Shown: one piece after another, positions 11,701 to 22,544 of the stretch | Layout: every line of letters begins with the position of its first letter | How positions within the stretch are numbered: the first letter of the stretch is position 1 | NCBI GenBank assembly: GCA_011316305.1 | Contig: SAUG01000029.1 | Span: 744,001-808,000, forward strand | Origin: Rusavskia elegans | Taxonomy: Eukaryota; Ascomycota; Lecanoromycetes; Teloschistales; Teloschistaceae | Direction of reading: 5' to 3' | Length of the DNA stretch: 64,000 nucleotides | Notes under the pieces: generated by a model | What the model saw: the letters and a program-made list of their open reading frames with translations, nothing else | Databases searched by the model: none | What the model was told of the DNA's origin: nothing | Made by a program: the position numbers and the translations under genes

Positions 11701-12141
11701 ACGCTGACTAGTATAGCCAACCTGGCATCGACATACCGGAATCAAGGACGATGGAAGGAAGCCGAGGAACTGGAGGTGCAAGTAATACAAACAAGGAAGA
11801 GAGTACTAGGGGAGGAGCATCCAGATACGCTGACCAGCATAAACAATCTTGCATCGATATATTGGGACCAAGGACGATAGAAGGAAGCCGAGGAGCTGGA
11901 GGTGCAAGTAATACAAACAAGGAAGAGAGTGCTAGGCGAGGAGCATCCACACACGCTGGGCAGCATGAACAATCTTGCATTCACCTTGAAGTCTCAAAGC
12001 CGCAATAACGAGGCTATCTTACTGATGAATAGATGCTTGAAACTACGAAAACAGGTCCTTGGCCCGAAACATCCAGACACAGAGACTTCACTTGAAGTCC
12101 TGCAAGAGTGGCAAGATGGAGAAGACTGGTTTCATCCCTGA
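8785..12141 (+). pseudogene. Decayed NLR gene: patatin - NB-ARC - TPR, with RIP-like stop codons
   Basis: Domains still readable in order. A patatin-like phospholipase (8799 to about 9870) has DGGGIRG, the nucleophile motif GTSTG and the catalytic DGG in FLDGGLRFNNPV. A probable intron lies at 8940-8992. An NB-ARC NTPase (about 9950-11100) has FTGRDGF, P-loop GMGGAGKT, the RNBS-like HIFWVDAS, Walker B WLLLFDGADS and an MHRLVH motif. A TPR array follows (11371-12100). Fungal proteins of this build are cytosolic NLR-like receptors tied to allorecognition or programmed cell death. Eleven in-frame stops interrupt the reading: TAG at 9444, 10732, 10798, 11038, 11146, 11359, 11626 and 11878, and TAA at 9561, 11212 and 11323. 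The linker at about 9870-9950 also changes frame. Splicing at 10189-10240 needs a GC-AG intron. The gene cannot make a full protein. The start and the upstream exon are not identified. Confidence 0.88.
11371..12078 (+). repeat. 126-bp tandem repeats encoding 42-residue TPR units
   Basis: Units begin at 11371, 11497, 11623, 11749, 11875 and 12001. The first five are nearly identical in DNA (KEAEELxVQV-RKRVLGEExPDTLTSIxNLAS). The sixth is diverged (LKLRKQVLGPKHPDTETS). These are kinesin-light-chain-type TPRs. Units starting at 11623 and 11875 carry TAG where units at 11497 and 11749 carry TGG. Confidence 0.9.
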
Positions 12142-12262
12142 GACCCCGTGCTGTCTTCTGCCTGCACCAACTTCATACATCATACTACAAGACAATATAT
12201 TTTCTCTACACAAAAACTGCTTTTGCAGGACCGTTGTCATCTGAGATGTGATACAATATCGT

Positions 12263-14127
12263 TCAATCCACTATTTCCCTCGCCGCCCTTTCCAGCTTCG
12301 CACGTGCGCCCACCCAGTCCATCCTCAATCCATACTTTTCCGGAGATTCAGATTTCGGTAGTCGCCTGTACTCTTCGGCGAAGCTACTTTCTGTGCCAAA
12401 AGCTTTGGGAATAGCGGCCTCGATCTCTTCTTCAAGTCCCTTGTTCACCGAGAACCAGTTAATATTGTATTCTTTCAATTCCCCTTCGACCCGATCACCA
12501 TTATCATCGGGTGACGCAAACATTTGGTATTGGAGCTCGTGTATCAGCTTGGAAAGCACGAACACTCTCTGTATCCGGACCGGATGCCATGGATTGGGGT
12601 ACAGCATGGGGTCGATGAAAAAGTATGCTTTCAAAGCATGTACGGTTGCTGTGGACCAGTGATCCAGATTCCACTGTAGGAGCCTCATTTCATCGCGGAT
12701 TGATGGCCATGGATGCCGCCAGACTGGATATATGTCCTTATATGAGACCAAAAGCTTCATGGCCTGATCCAGCAGCTTGATCTTATCTGCTGGATTGGCA
12801 TCTCCTGCGAGGGCTTGTAGACGTTCGCCCTCCGCCTCAAGGTCCAGGATCTTAGCGGACGGTAGGCCGTTTTTCAATGCAGTAGGAACATCAGGCAGAC
12901 CACAGGTAAGTTTCTTTGTGCAGTATTCACATGCGCAGTTGAAATAATACATTGAGCTGAGATCAAGTTGCCGTCGATGGCTCGGTGTTGTGATATCCGT
13001 ATATGAGATGGTCAATTCACCGTTGGCTGGAATAGGTTGCAGAGATCGGATGGACAACGAAGCTCCAGAGAAGATGAATATACAATTGGGATTGCAAGAA
13101 TGATTGAGCAGTGCCGCTGAGGTGGATAGACACGTTCCTAACGTAGAGCCTGTGGCATCGGTCACCGTCATGGAATTGACGAGGCACTAGATGGAGCAAT
13201 CAATCAGTGATACAACTCAGACTCGAATACGTAATGACAACCAGAAGAGCTACGTACCCGTGCTACCGTTGACTGGACCAGGTTCAGAGACTCATTTGTC
13301 CCGGAGTATCGATGTGCAGCCTGGCTCATCAATTGAACGTCCTGCCACCTATCATGAGCCAGGCCGCCCTTGGTGCTGTCCTTCTTGAGATCATCGACAT
13401 GGTCCACGGTCCGCAGAAAGTCGCCCCATTCTAAGTCTGACAGAGAGCCTGCCTTTTTCCGAAGCAGTAATTGCATCACCATTCGCACAAGGCTGGGGGC
13501 TATCTTGGGATGTAGCCGACCCAAGATCTTGCATTCGTACTTGTGGTAGCTTGCCCATGACTTTGATTGACAGCTCTGTAGTTGGTGTAAGCAGATTGAC
13601 CACCTGTGTCAAAGGTGCACATGAACACGAATAATATCTTGCTCTTCAAGGCATCATCTCTGTTTTCCTGAGACATGACCCCGACCAGCACATACAGAAG
13701 TAGACTTGCAGAAAATCCAACGAGTTCAGACGAAGATAGAGATGATTCTCCAATTTCAAAAGCAGCAACAGGTTTCGTTATGAACTCGTGTGCACAAAAA
13801 TACAAGACATTCAAGTATGTATTCATCGTACAACATTTGCCCCCAACGAAGTACCTCACATACCTTGGAGCAATATCTAACAACCCTACATCCCATACAC
13901 CCCTGTAACCTTCTCGTATCACCATCCGATCTAGTCGTGCTCTTTGGAAGCCACAAGAAGCAATGATAGCAGGTCTCGTCGAGGTGAGGATTACTCGGCA
14001 CACACAGCAAAGGACGGTCGACCAGGAAAACAAGTTCCCCAGCTTCGATTGCTTGTGAGGTGAAGAGACCTCTACCTTTGCCCGGTATATATGAGGTATA
14101 GATCCTAGAAGGGAAGGTATCGGGCAT
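12263..14127 (-). CDS. MYND-SET (SMYD-like) protein lysine methyltransferase
   Basis: Minus strand, complement(join(12263..13186, 13258..13575, 13864..14127)), 501 residues. It begins with a split SET domain (YTSYIPGKGRGLFTSQAI, residues about 10-27). Then comes a MYND zinc finger: CYHC, GCMGC, RYCSK, and across the splice CQSKSW, H, YEC. The SET core follows with NHSCNPNC, the catalytic-site motif ELTISYTDI, and post-SET Cys residues (FNCACEYC). The C-terminal third is helical and TPR-like, as in SMYD proteins. Members methylate lysines on histones or other proteins with S-adenosylmethionine; the substrate here cannot be told. The first intron (13576-13863) is 288 bases, several times longer than others in the window, and hides a hydrophobic ORF in another frame. 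The splice across the MYND finger restores a canonical Cys/His order, which supports the model. Confidence 0.85.
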
Positions 14128-14618
14128 GATGTGAAGTGTTTTCGGTCGAGGAAAGAGACCAGGAGAGGTGATCAGAGCAGCAGGTCAATTTGTCCAGATG
14201 AAGTTGAAAGAGGAAAGGGGAGATGGAACGGTGCATTGAATGTGTCTGTCTGTTGATACATTCTCCGACGGATTCATACATGTCAAAGGCCGACAAGTGA
14301 ATGATCGGCAACATCCGGCAAGTGACATGTCACGTCCAAAAGTTGCTTTTGGAAACATCTACCGTGCATGGACAGAAGCTATATAGTACATCTATTGACG
14401 TTGGATCTGGTGACATCAAAGGCTTTGGGGGAATTCCAAAAGTGCCCCACCTGAATAAAAGTAACGACCCGGAAAGCACGCTAGACAGAGGCATGCGGTG
14501 GCATGTAGACGAAGTAACCAGTACCGTCCACTTTCAACCAATTCATAAGGCGTCACATTGGGAACAGATCTGACGACCCCACCATGGTATCCAGAAGCTG
14601 TTTTTCCTTTCACGACCA
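14128..14618. other. Intergenic, nothing recognised
   Basis: About 490 bases between two minus-strand genes, presumably the SMYD-like gene promoter plus the 3' flank of the Dep1-like gene. Only short ORFs without motifs. Confidence 0.45.
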
Positions 14619-17016
14619 TTATGAAGCTGCGAAACCATCTATCCCTCCATTCACAGCCACTTGGATGGGTTGATGGTACTGTTGCGGCGTCGAAGAACGG
14701 CCCGGGAGCCTTGAGAGATCCTCCGCTTTGATGTTCGGAAATCGGTTCGACGGAGAGCCTGGAGTTTTCGATGCTGATGCTGACGCTGGTGCTGAGCTCG
14801 GGCTGTTTGCTTTGAATGACGCTCTCGGCATGTACGGCCTCACATGAATCTCTGGCCCAGGGTTTCGTCCAGCCATCGAGGGATGTGCTCTTTCTGATCC
14901 TGGTAACGGAGAAGCCTTATTCTTTTGCAGCCGCGCTGCCTGGCTCGAGCTCCGCCCTGCTTCATTCGCTGCTTGAACCTCTTTACTTGGCCTGCTCGAA
15001 GGCATATCTTGACTCAGTCGTTGCTTGTTGATCCTCGTTTCCATGTCCAGGTGGTCGGTGGCGGCATCCACTGCTGGCCGAGGCCCTGACGGCGCTCCTG
15101 CAGGCGTAGGCGTCGACCTGATCCCTGCCGATGGATCTAATGCTCGCTTCTGCGTCGCCGGAACTGCCAGTGGACTAGCTGTCCTCGATAGCCCCGACGT
15201 TTGACGAACGAGATGTGCTGGATGTTGAGGATTGGCCCATGGGTTCTGTTCCAAGAAGTGCTCGTCCGCTACAGCTTTCGAGCGTGGGAGCACCGCAGTT
15301 GCAGAAAGGCTCGCTCGGAGAGAAGGTGGATGTCTCGCACGCACTGCCGACGGCTGCTGTATGGCGATCTACCATAGGCGTCAGCGTCGTCAAATTAACA
15401 TGCCGTTGTCGACAGGAGTCACTTACACCCATTTTCTCGAAATCGGACTCAATCTCACTCGGCTTCGCACCGCAGATCTCTGGTGCTGCAGGAAATCCAC
15501 GGTATTTCGCAACCCCAGAGAGGAGGGAGACTTCTTTGTTGTACGCGGTCTGGTGGGCGATTTGTTGTGATCTTCGCGTAGGGAATTGATACATGTAATC
15601 CGGCACGTTGTTCTCCCGACCAAACCTCTCTTTATGTATCTGGTACCATTCCTTGTTCACCTGCTCCAGGTTCCAATCACGGATGTCGCGGACTGATTGC
15701 ATGTATTGCCCGTGTACCTGGGCCTTCTCTGCCTTACTCTTATTCTCGAGGGAGCCCAGCTTGTACTTCAGAAGAGTATTCTCATGCTGGACTTTCTCAT
15801 CGCGCCGTTGCTCAAGCACCTGGTTCATCCCAAGGAGTTCTGGATGCGTCGCGTTGGGTTCCGCCAGCATCGCAAGTTCGGCATCAAGTTTGGCCAGTCG
15901 CTCATCGAATAACCTGTACAATATCAGTAACCTTTTCGTTTGGATCCGATGAAGCGGGCACTGCGTGTCTTACTTGTCCCTTAAACTCGCAAAACATCTC
16001 TCTATCGCGTTTAACGAGTCCATCGCGGATTTCTTCTTCGTACCTAGATTGCCTGGTCAGCAAAACCGCCTACAAGACAAATCCAGGCATCCTGTCGACT
16101 CACTGGCTTCCTCGTCCTTGTTAATGTTATCGGATCCGGCATATTCACCGGAATCTTCCATCTCGACATCGTCAGGGTTGGTATCTGGCACACGGCCATT
16201 CGGTGGAGGTTTAAGGTCCGGATAAAATTCATCGGCTGTAGGACATATCTGACCGACTTGGTGTTCGCTGGCTTTTCGGAGCTTTCGCTTGGATTTGACC
16301 TCGACTGCTTCTGGCACAGCTTGGGGATCACTCTCAAACCCTTGGTCTTCACCATGACTGAATTCACCGCTGTTACTCCATTTTTTGAACCGGTTCGGTG
16401 GAGGGCTGCTTTCTGGAGAACTGGCAAGGTAGTCCGCTCTGATCGCATGGGCAGGAATGGACTCTGCTGGTTTCTGGTCGTTCAGGTAGTGGAGATCGAC
16501 GTTGGATCGCTTGCGCTTTTTCGGACGATTGAGCATGTTCGCTCTTTGGTTGTTTTCCATACTTGATGCTCTGGAAGAAACGCCGATGGAACCTTGTCCG
16601 GTCTTCTTGGCTGTTTCTGCCTCGACTACGAAGGTCAGTCCTCGACTCCAGATTTTTAAGAAATCGCACTTACCAGACTCAATTGGGAGCGGAGCGTCCC
16701 CAGAAACCTCGTAGATGGAATTGGGATTGTTCAGAATCAGATTTTGGGTTTTCCGTGGTTTCTGAGGCGAATCCTCCAAGCGCTCGGTTTCGGCTTCCGT
16801 ATCGTTGGGGTCAGACTCGGTGACGGACAAAGCTTGCTCGGGTTCTGCCATGTTTCCATCTCCGTGATCTCCGATATCGCTCAGACTGCTGGATCGGTTC
16901 TGCTCGGGGCTTGCGCCAACGTCGTTCTGGCCGATCTCTGCCCCGACCTGAGTAGCGGGATCGGTGAACAGCTCAAGGGAAGGGTTTGGTATCGACATTG
17001 ATGTTGTGGTCGCCAT
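14619..17016 (-). CDS. Sds3/Dep1-family subunit of the Rpd3L histone deacetylase complex
   Basis: Minus strand, five exons, complement(join(14619..15368, 15427..15913, 15974..16043, 16104..16625, 16674..17016)), 723 residues. The N-terminal 280 residues are acidic and disordered with a basic KKRKRSN patch that could be a nuclear signal. The core begins about residue 290 (KKKSAMDSLNAIERCFASLRDK), continues through LFDERLAKLDAELAML and THPELLGMNQVLEQRRDEK, and forms a long coiled coil (KYKLGSLENKSKAEKAQVHG). This is the Sds3 signature. The 250-residue tail is Pro/Ser-rich with no domain. Sds3 and Dep1 hold Rpd3 in its large co-repressor complex and are needed for deacetylase activity in yeast. 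The long acidic N-terminus favours Dep1 over Sds3, so I leave the symbol blank. All four joins keep phase. Confidence 0.84.
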
Positions 17017-17861
17017 TGAGAGGCATGTACGACCTGCGTCTCAGGACTGCAAGGACTCGGTGGGCAATGTGAGCCAATGTGACCTCTGATTGGGACCGCA
17101 ACAAGTTGGGTCGAGTCTGTCACAGGATATGTATTAGCTATAGCTGTTGACACATTTCTTGGGTTACGAATGCGAATTGCACCTCTTGGACGCTGCAATT
17201 AGGTACAGACAGATGAGCAGCTGGAAACGTCGGAGTGGAAGTCGCTCAAAGGACTGATGTCCGGAAACAGTCTGCGTCTTCGGAAATGATGGACACAAGA
17301 GCACTGCTGAATAGTGAGCCGGGACAAGCTCGAAAAAGAACGTACTGTGATGGAAAGGTGGCTGGTCTCGGAGCTATTGAGTCGCCCTTAGGGAGATACG
17401 AACAGGCAAATGGTCGCGCCAGCTGCTGATACACTGGGACTGTTGTAAAATGCGACAGAAAAGGTGTGGAAGAGACTGGCGCGCTGCTGGTGTAGAGGGG
17501 GCGGACGGGTATGTGACAAGGGCGTGTCAGCGATATCCAACGAGCGTCAGGAGTAACTACGATTCTTCTAGATCCTCAGTGACTCTGAAGCGCATATAAC
17601 CCGTGACCAAAGCGTGCAAGGATAGCGACAGCAGGCGAGTGTCAGAGAGCGTTGAACATGATCCTTGCAAAGGGCTTCTTGTTCTGGGGGCATGACGATT
17701 TTGAAGGATGATTGAGCCCCGAAGATCAGCCGAGTGCGGTTTCATTCCGCCCAAATTTCACGGATTCTGAGTATGAAATAACGGTCAATGCTGCTGGAAT
17801 AGACAGTGAGGATATAGTGGGCTACGGTGCTGATCGGGAGGTCTATCAAAATCTCGAAACA
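17017..17861. other. Divergent promoter region, Dep1-like gene and NOP12
   Basis: About 850 bases between divergent starts. The NOP12 frame stays open upstream to 17712, but the sequence there has no RNA-binding-protein character and begins without an ATG. No other feature recognised. Confidence 0.45.
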
Positions 17862-19617
17862 ATGGCTAAGATCAAGGAGCATAAGACTGGCGCGAGCACT
17901 AAAGACGGTTCTGCATACGACCCTTTGATAAGTAAATTATTCGATTCAAGTGTGAGTATACCACTACCAACCAAAAGCCTATACCTTCAGTTATCGGCTT
18001 ACAATTTCTACCAGCTAGGACCTGCTAAGCCCATACCAACACCTCAAGATCGCAAAGTCCCGTCAGATGAGTCCTGCAGATCATTAGACGACACGATTCG
18101 TTCCTCTGCTCCCGCAATTGAAAAAGATCAAGCTCTAGAACCAGCGAAGAATGGTCCAACACGCACAAGCACGACCCAGCCTCTCATTACTCCCCGCCCC
18201 ACGACTCAACCGCGAAGAAGGAGGAAGCGCGATCGGGACGAGGATGACATCGAAGGGATATACATGCACCGTCTCAATGCGGAAGAGTCGAGAATGGTCG
18301 CGGGAAAGGACGCCGAGCACTCGAACAAACGACAGAAGGTTGAGACTGCTAGTGTCAGAGAAGACAAAAGCACGAGTCCAGCCTCAAAGCCTTCCAAGGA
18401 CGAGGATTCAGATGCAGAGCGCAGTGACAGCCCTGGTGTCGGAGTACCACAACATGAAAGTCTCGCATTATCAAGGGAGCAGCTCGAGTTTGAAAAATCT
18501 ACACGAACGGTCTTCCTCGGAAACGTATCTAATTCAGCTATCAAGTCGAAGACTGCAAAAAAGGCGCTGTTGGACCATCTGGTATCATTCTCCCATTCGC
18601 TATCCTCATCAGACAAGCCACACAAGGTTGATTCCATCCGCTTTCGCTCCACACCATTCATGAGCGGCGTTGGCCCAAAGAAGGCCGCCTTTGCCAAGAA
18701 GGAACTCATGGACACGACAGCGAAGAGCACGAACGCCTATGTGGTTTACACCACCTCATTAGCAGCTCGAGAAGCTGTAAAACGACTCAATGGAACCACG
18801 GTCCTCGACCGACATCTGCTCGTTGACAGCGTTGCCCATCCTCGAAAGACCGATCATAGGAGATGTGTCTTCGTCGGTAATTTGGGCTTCGTAGATGACG
18901 ACACTCAGATAAACGCTGCGAAGGCGGAGCAAGGGGATCAGAAGCCGAGAAAAAGGAAAGAGCCTTCGGACATCGAAGAAGGCTTATGGAGACAGTTCGG
19001 TAGAGCTGGATCTGTTGAGAGCGTTCGTGTGGTTCGGGATGCCAATACTCGGGTAGGCAAAGGCTTTGCCTATGTCCAGTTCGAGGTAAGTCTACTCAAT
19101 AGGCGTTTGCTCAACGCATAGCTGAATGCTATGTTTGCAGAACGAGAATGCTGTGGAGAAGGCACTCGCGTATAATGAGAAAAGGTTCCCCCCGCTGTTG
19201 CCTCGGGTACTTAGAGTTACACGGGCCAAGAAGATGACGAAGAACTCCTTGACTAAGCCACATCATGGGAGAAAGGGTGACGACATCAAGGTATCGAAGG
19301 CCAACTATGTCCCGAAGATGGATTCCGCAACGCAGTCGTTGTCAGGGCGTGCTGGGAAGCTGTTTGGACGCGCAGGAGCTGCCTACCTTAAAGGCCGGAG
19401 AAGCTTCAGTGGAGAAGCATCTTTGAAAGGGGGTGGTAACGTTATGAGGACGCCGGAAAGGATAGTGTTTGAAGGCTATCGAGCCAGCAGCAAGCAAGGC
19501 CAAGGCACGAAGATCGGGGGTAAGAAGAAGCAGCCGGGCAAGCCTGGAACCCGCAGCAGTCGGAGAGGCGCGGCGTTCAAGGCAAAGGGAGGCAAGAAAG
19601 CTGGAAGTAGAGAATAG
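17862..19617 (+). CDS. NOP12: Nucleolar RNA-binding protein Nop12 (60S biogenesis)
   Basis: Three exons: join(17862..17951, 18015..19085, 19141..19617), 545 residues. I chose the ATG at 17862 ([10 protein letters not shown]) because the following exon ends [12 protein letters not shown] and joins to LGPAKP, the N-terminal block I recall for fungal Nop12. A Pro/Arg and acidic linker precedes two RRMs. RRM1 starts at RTVFLGNVS (about residue 190) and contains [23 protein letters not shown]2 starts at [11 protein letters not shown] and has RNP1 [10 protein letters not shown] split by intron 2. The tail is very basic ([16 protein letters not shown]), typical of nucleolar rRNA-binding proteins. 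In yeast Nop12 acts in pre-25S rRNA processing. Confidence 0.88.
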
Positions 19618-20253
19618 GCTGACTCGGTCTTCTCTTCTAACCGCCTGATGGTTATTAGGCAGTGTGAATGGAAAATTGCGTCTGTTCCACTATGCGCTTG
19701 CCGCTATGAGGAGTCCACGAGCATCCTACCTGTGGTTCGTTACTGAGCTGGTTCCAACACTTGTACCGCCCCTAAAGTCGTACCATCTTGCCACTTCCGA
19801 TCCTTCGAAGCATCCTAATTTCCACCTACTTTTAATCATTCACATCGCACCCAAGTCTTCGCCACCTATCCGTGCTTTTCATCTGAAACAACTGCCTGCA
19901 GCACACATCAGGGGTACATCACAAGGGAGATCGTCCCGCGTTAGCGCCCGCGCCCGTTATTGAGCGCCGATCAATTGTCAGCTTCTTGGGGCATCAAGGA
20001 CACTTCCCTCGTCGTTAATTCATTGGCATAGCTTGTGTTGAAAAATCCCAGAATCTCGTTCATTCACCCATGCGGATTCCGAGACACTCATCGCTACCCT
20101 AGTCAATGCACTACACTAGGCTTCTGTACTACAGCAACGATGAAGTCACGGCAGGCCAGCCCTCAGCCTGAACTGGTTCAACTGAGGACATGGAGGTTGA
20201 ATTCCTCGTCCGGTACGCTCCTGTCTTTACTATGTGATTAGTCAGTTCTATTG
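19618..20253. other. Intergenic, nothing recognised
   Basis: About 635 bases between NOP12 and the SHE3-like gene. Possible short ORFs only. Confidence 0.45.
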
Positions 20254-21396
20254 ATGGTCATGCCGTTCTTTGGCCGGCTGAACCGATTGCGCTCTCGTCA
20301 TCCAGAGCCCCCCGCTCATATGTCTGCAGAACCACCTTCTCTACAGCTGACCGGACTGAACGGACTCTTCCAAACCAATCCCAATTCCAACGGCTTCTCG
20401 ACTTTGACACTTGACCCGATTCCATCTTCACCGCACCAGAATGGTGTCGCCTCCGACGGTGCTGCAGAAACCCCTCGCGCCGTGTCTCCTGCCAACGAAA
20501 CCCCCTACAGACCATCCCTCGTCAATTCACGCCGCTTTCATTCCCAACCCTTCCCAGATACACACACAACTGAACCTGCATCACCAATACCTTCTACACT
20601 CGGAACGCCAAACAGCGATCACCAAGACCAGCCATGGTCCTCGGCCGTGGGGCGCGCAACGACCGGCAAATCAGGACGTGTCATCGAGCGTCTGATGGCA
20701 GAGAATGACCGGCTACGACGGGAAAAGAATCTGACTGATGTCAAGCTGGAGGAAGAGGTCCGAAGAGGCGATTCAGCGAAAAGTGCAATGGAAGGACTTC
20801 GCTCTACCAACGACAACCTGACTTCGATACACGAGACGGACAAATCCATCCTCGCGCGAAGAGAAAGAAAGCTCGAGGAAATGAGATCCGAGCTCGAAGC
20901 AGAGCGGCAAAGACGAGAGAAAGCCGAGATTGAGACAAGGGAGACGTGCCGAGAGCGAGACGAAGCCGTAGAACGACTCCGGAGAGAATTACGGGTGGCC
21001 GCGGAGCAGTCCACACGAGCGACCACGCAGTACGACGTTGTTTCCATGTCTTTCAAGGGCCTGCGGGACGATCAAAGTCGAACGACGCGTGAACTCAAAG
21101 CGCAGATGGCGTCTCTTCAAGAAGCCATGACCGTGGATCAGCAGACACGGGCTAGCATGCAAACCGCCATGGAGCACTATCGAAGCGAGTTCGAGCGGGC
21201 CCAGGATGCGAATCGTCGATTACAGACCGCCTTCGAAGCCTACAAAGGGGAAGCGGAACAAGAACTGAAGGACATCCGACAGGCTGCTCAGAATCATTCC
21301 GAGGCCAACGATCGCAAGCGAGAGGAGATGCAAGCGGTGACGGATGAAATGAGATACGTCATCAGCGTCCGGACTAATGTCAAAGGCCTTGACTAG
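20254..21396 (+). CDS. Coiled-coil protein, SHE3-like (putative mRNA-transport adaptor)
   Basis: Single exon, 380 residues from the ATG at 20254 (a second Met follows at 20260). Residues 1 to about 130 are Pro/Ser-rich and disordered. From TGKSGRVIERLMAENDRLRREK (about residue 135) the protein is a nearly unbroken coiled coil, rich in Arg, Glu and Gln (LEEMRSELEAERQRREKAEIE), until the end. The GKSGRVIERLMAENDRLRRE start matches what I remember of Pezizomycotina proteins annotated as SWI5-dependent HO expression protein 3, the Myo4-She2 adaptor in yeast. Coiled coils align easily, so the assignment is tentative and the function outside yeast is not established. No introns are visible; the short run VISVRTNVKGLD closes the protein. 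Confidence 0.62.
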   Translation: MVMPFFGRLNRLRSRHPEPPAHMSAEPPSLQLTGLNGLFQTNPNSNGFSTLTLDPIPSSPHQNGVASDGAAETPRAVSPANETPYRPSLVNSRRFHSQPFPDTHTTEPASPIPSTLGTPNSDHQDQPWSSAVGRATTGKSGRVIERLMAENDRLRREKNLTDVKLEEEVRRGDSAKSAMEGLRSTNDNLTSIHETDKSILARRERKLEEMRSELEAERQRREKAEIETRETCRERDEAVERLRRELRVAAEQSTRATTQYDVVSMSFKGLRDDQSRTTRELKAQMASLQEAMTVDQQTRASMQTAMEHYRSEFERAQDANRRLQTAFEAYKGEAEQELKDIRQAAQNHSEANDRKREEMQAVTDEMRYVISVRTNVKGLD

Positions 21397-22544
21397 GGGG
21401 CTGTGGTCGAGTCGGCAGGATTGCCTTGTTCTTTAGAGTATTGACGATGATACCCCACCCCAGATGGCTTGCAGCATAGCGTTGGAGTTTGTATAGGGCA
21501 TGGGAACGGGTTTTGCGAAGGTTATAGAGGCTGGTGTATGTCAACTCATGTTTCAACGTGTCACGGTAGAGCCTTTGCTTTTGGATTGCTACAGGAAAGT
21601 CAATACAGCCAGCCAGATGAGGTATCTGGGGATCAAACACATTGCGTTCACCAGACAAAATTAACCATACGGTTGAGTCTTCCTACAGCTGAGGGTGTCG
21701 GTGTAGGTCACTGCTTCGAAGCAATATCCATCCGGCACGGGCTGAAATGTTCGATTGGTGTGGAGCCAGGGAGTCCTATGTGCGTTTTGATGGAAAGACG
21801 AGTCTTGATGAGCCGATGTCATTGACTTGAAGTTACCAAACGTGAGTGCAGGCTCCATATGTCCAATGCACAGGGGGAAATCATGTGCGGACGTTCTGCG
21901 GTGGAGCCGTAAGAGCGCCTTTCTTGGTCCAATGTCGTTATTCGCAATTGCCTATTGCTCTTTCGACGAGTGTGGATATTTCCTATTGAAGTGGTCGTCA
22001 AGGATCCAATTGTGATACAGCAACGTCGGGTCTGCATTGTGCCCGCCCTGAATAGTCCAGTGCCATTGTTGGGAAGGGATTGATTGCTGCGCACAGGCAT
22101 GGACCCCAAAGGAAACCAGTTGACGTTGTTCGGGATGTCAGGCAAGTCGATACCACGATTTGCTGGACTGCGCACAATCAGAAGATCACCAAAAAACAGC
22201 CACATGACCTGTTGACATATACTTCTATGGAGTTATCACATTGGATCTGTCAGCAACATTCAATGGTCATTCGGATGCTTGAGCCGGCCTTGCGTCTCTA
22301 TTGATAACACATCCATTCACCGCTTCATGTCAATACGCGGGTCGTCACTTCCATCATCTTCCGCCTGACCCGCGACTTCCCTCAGCAAACAACCTCAGAC
22401 CGACAACTTCGATCCTTCGCAAGAAGTACAACGTCGAACACTCCATGAGCATGCTCAGCTTGTGAACAAGTACCCTCATGTCTTCGCATTAGTACGGATA
22501 CCTAGTAAGCGCCAGTCATCATCTCCATTCTCCCAGACGTCGAC
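21397..22544. other. Intergenic, nothing recognised
   Basis: About 1.15 kb. Two ORFs above 100 codons (plus 21469-21825, minus 21819-22205) overlap in part and show no motif or compositional support. No RNA gene seen. Confidence 0.45.

Noticed and set aside
17712..17861. N-terminal extension of NOP12 in the open frame
   Set aside because: No ATG in the extension and the family N-terminus begins at the ATG at 17862.
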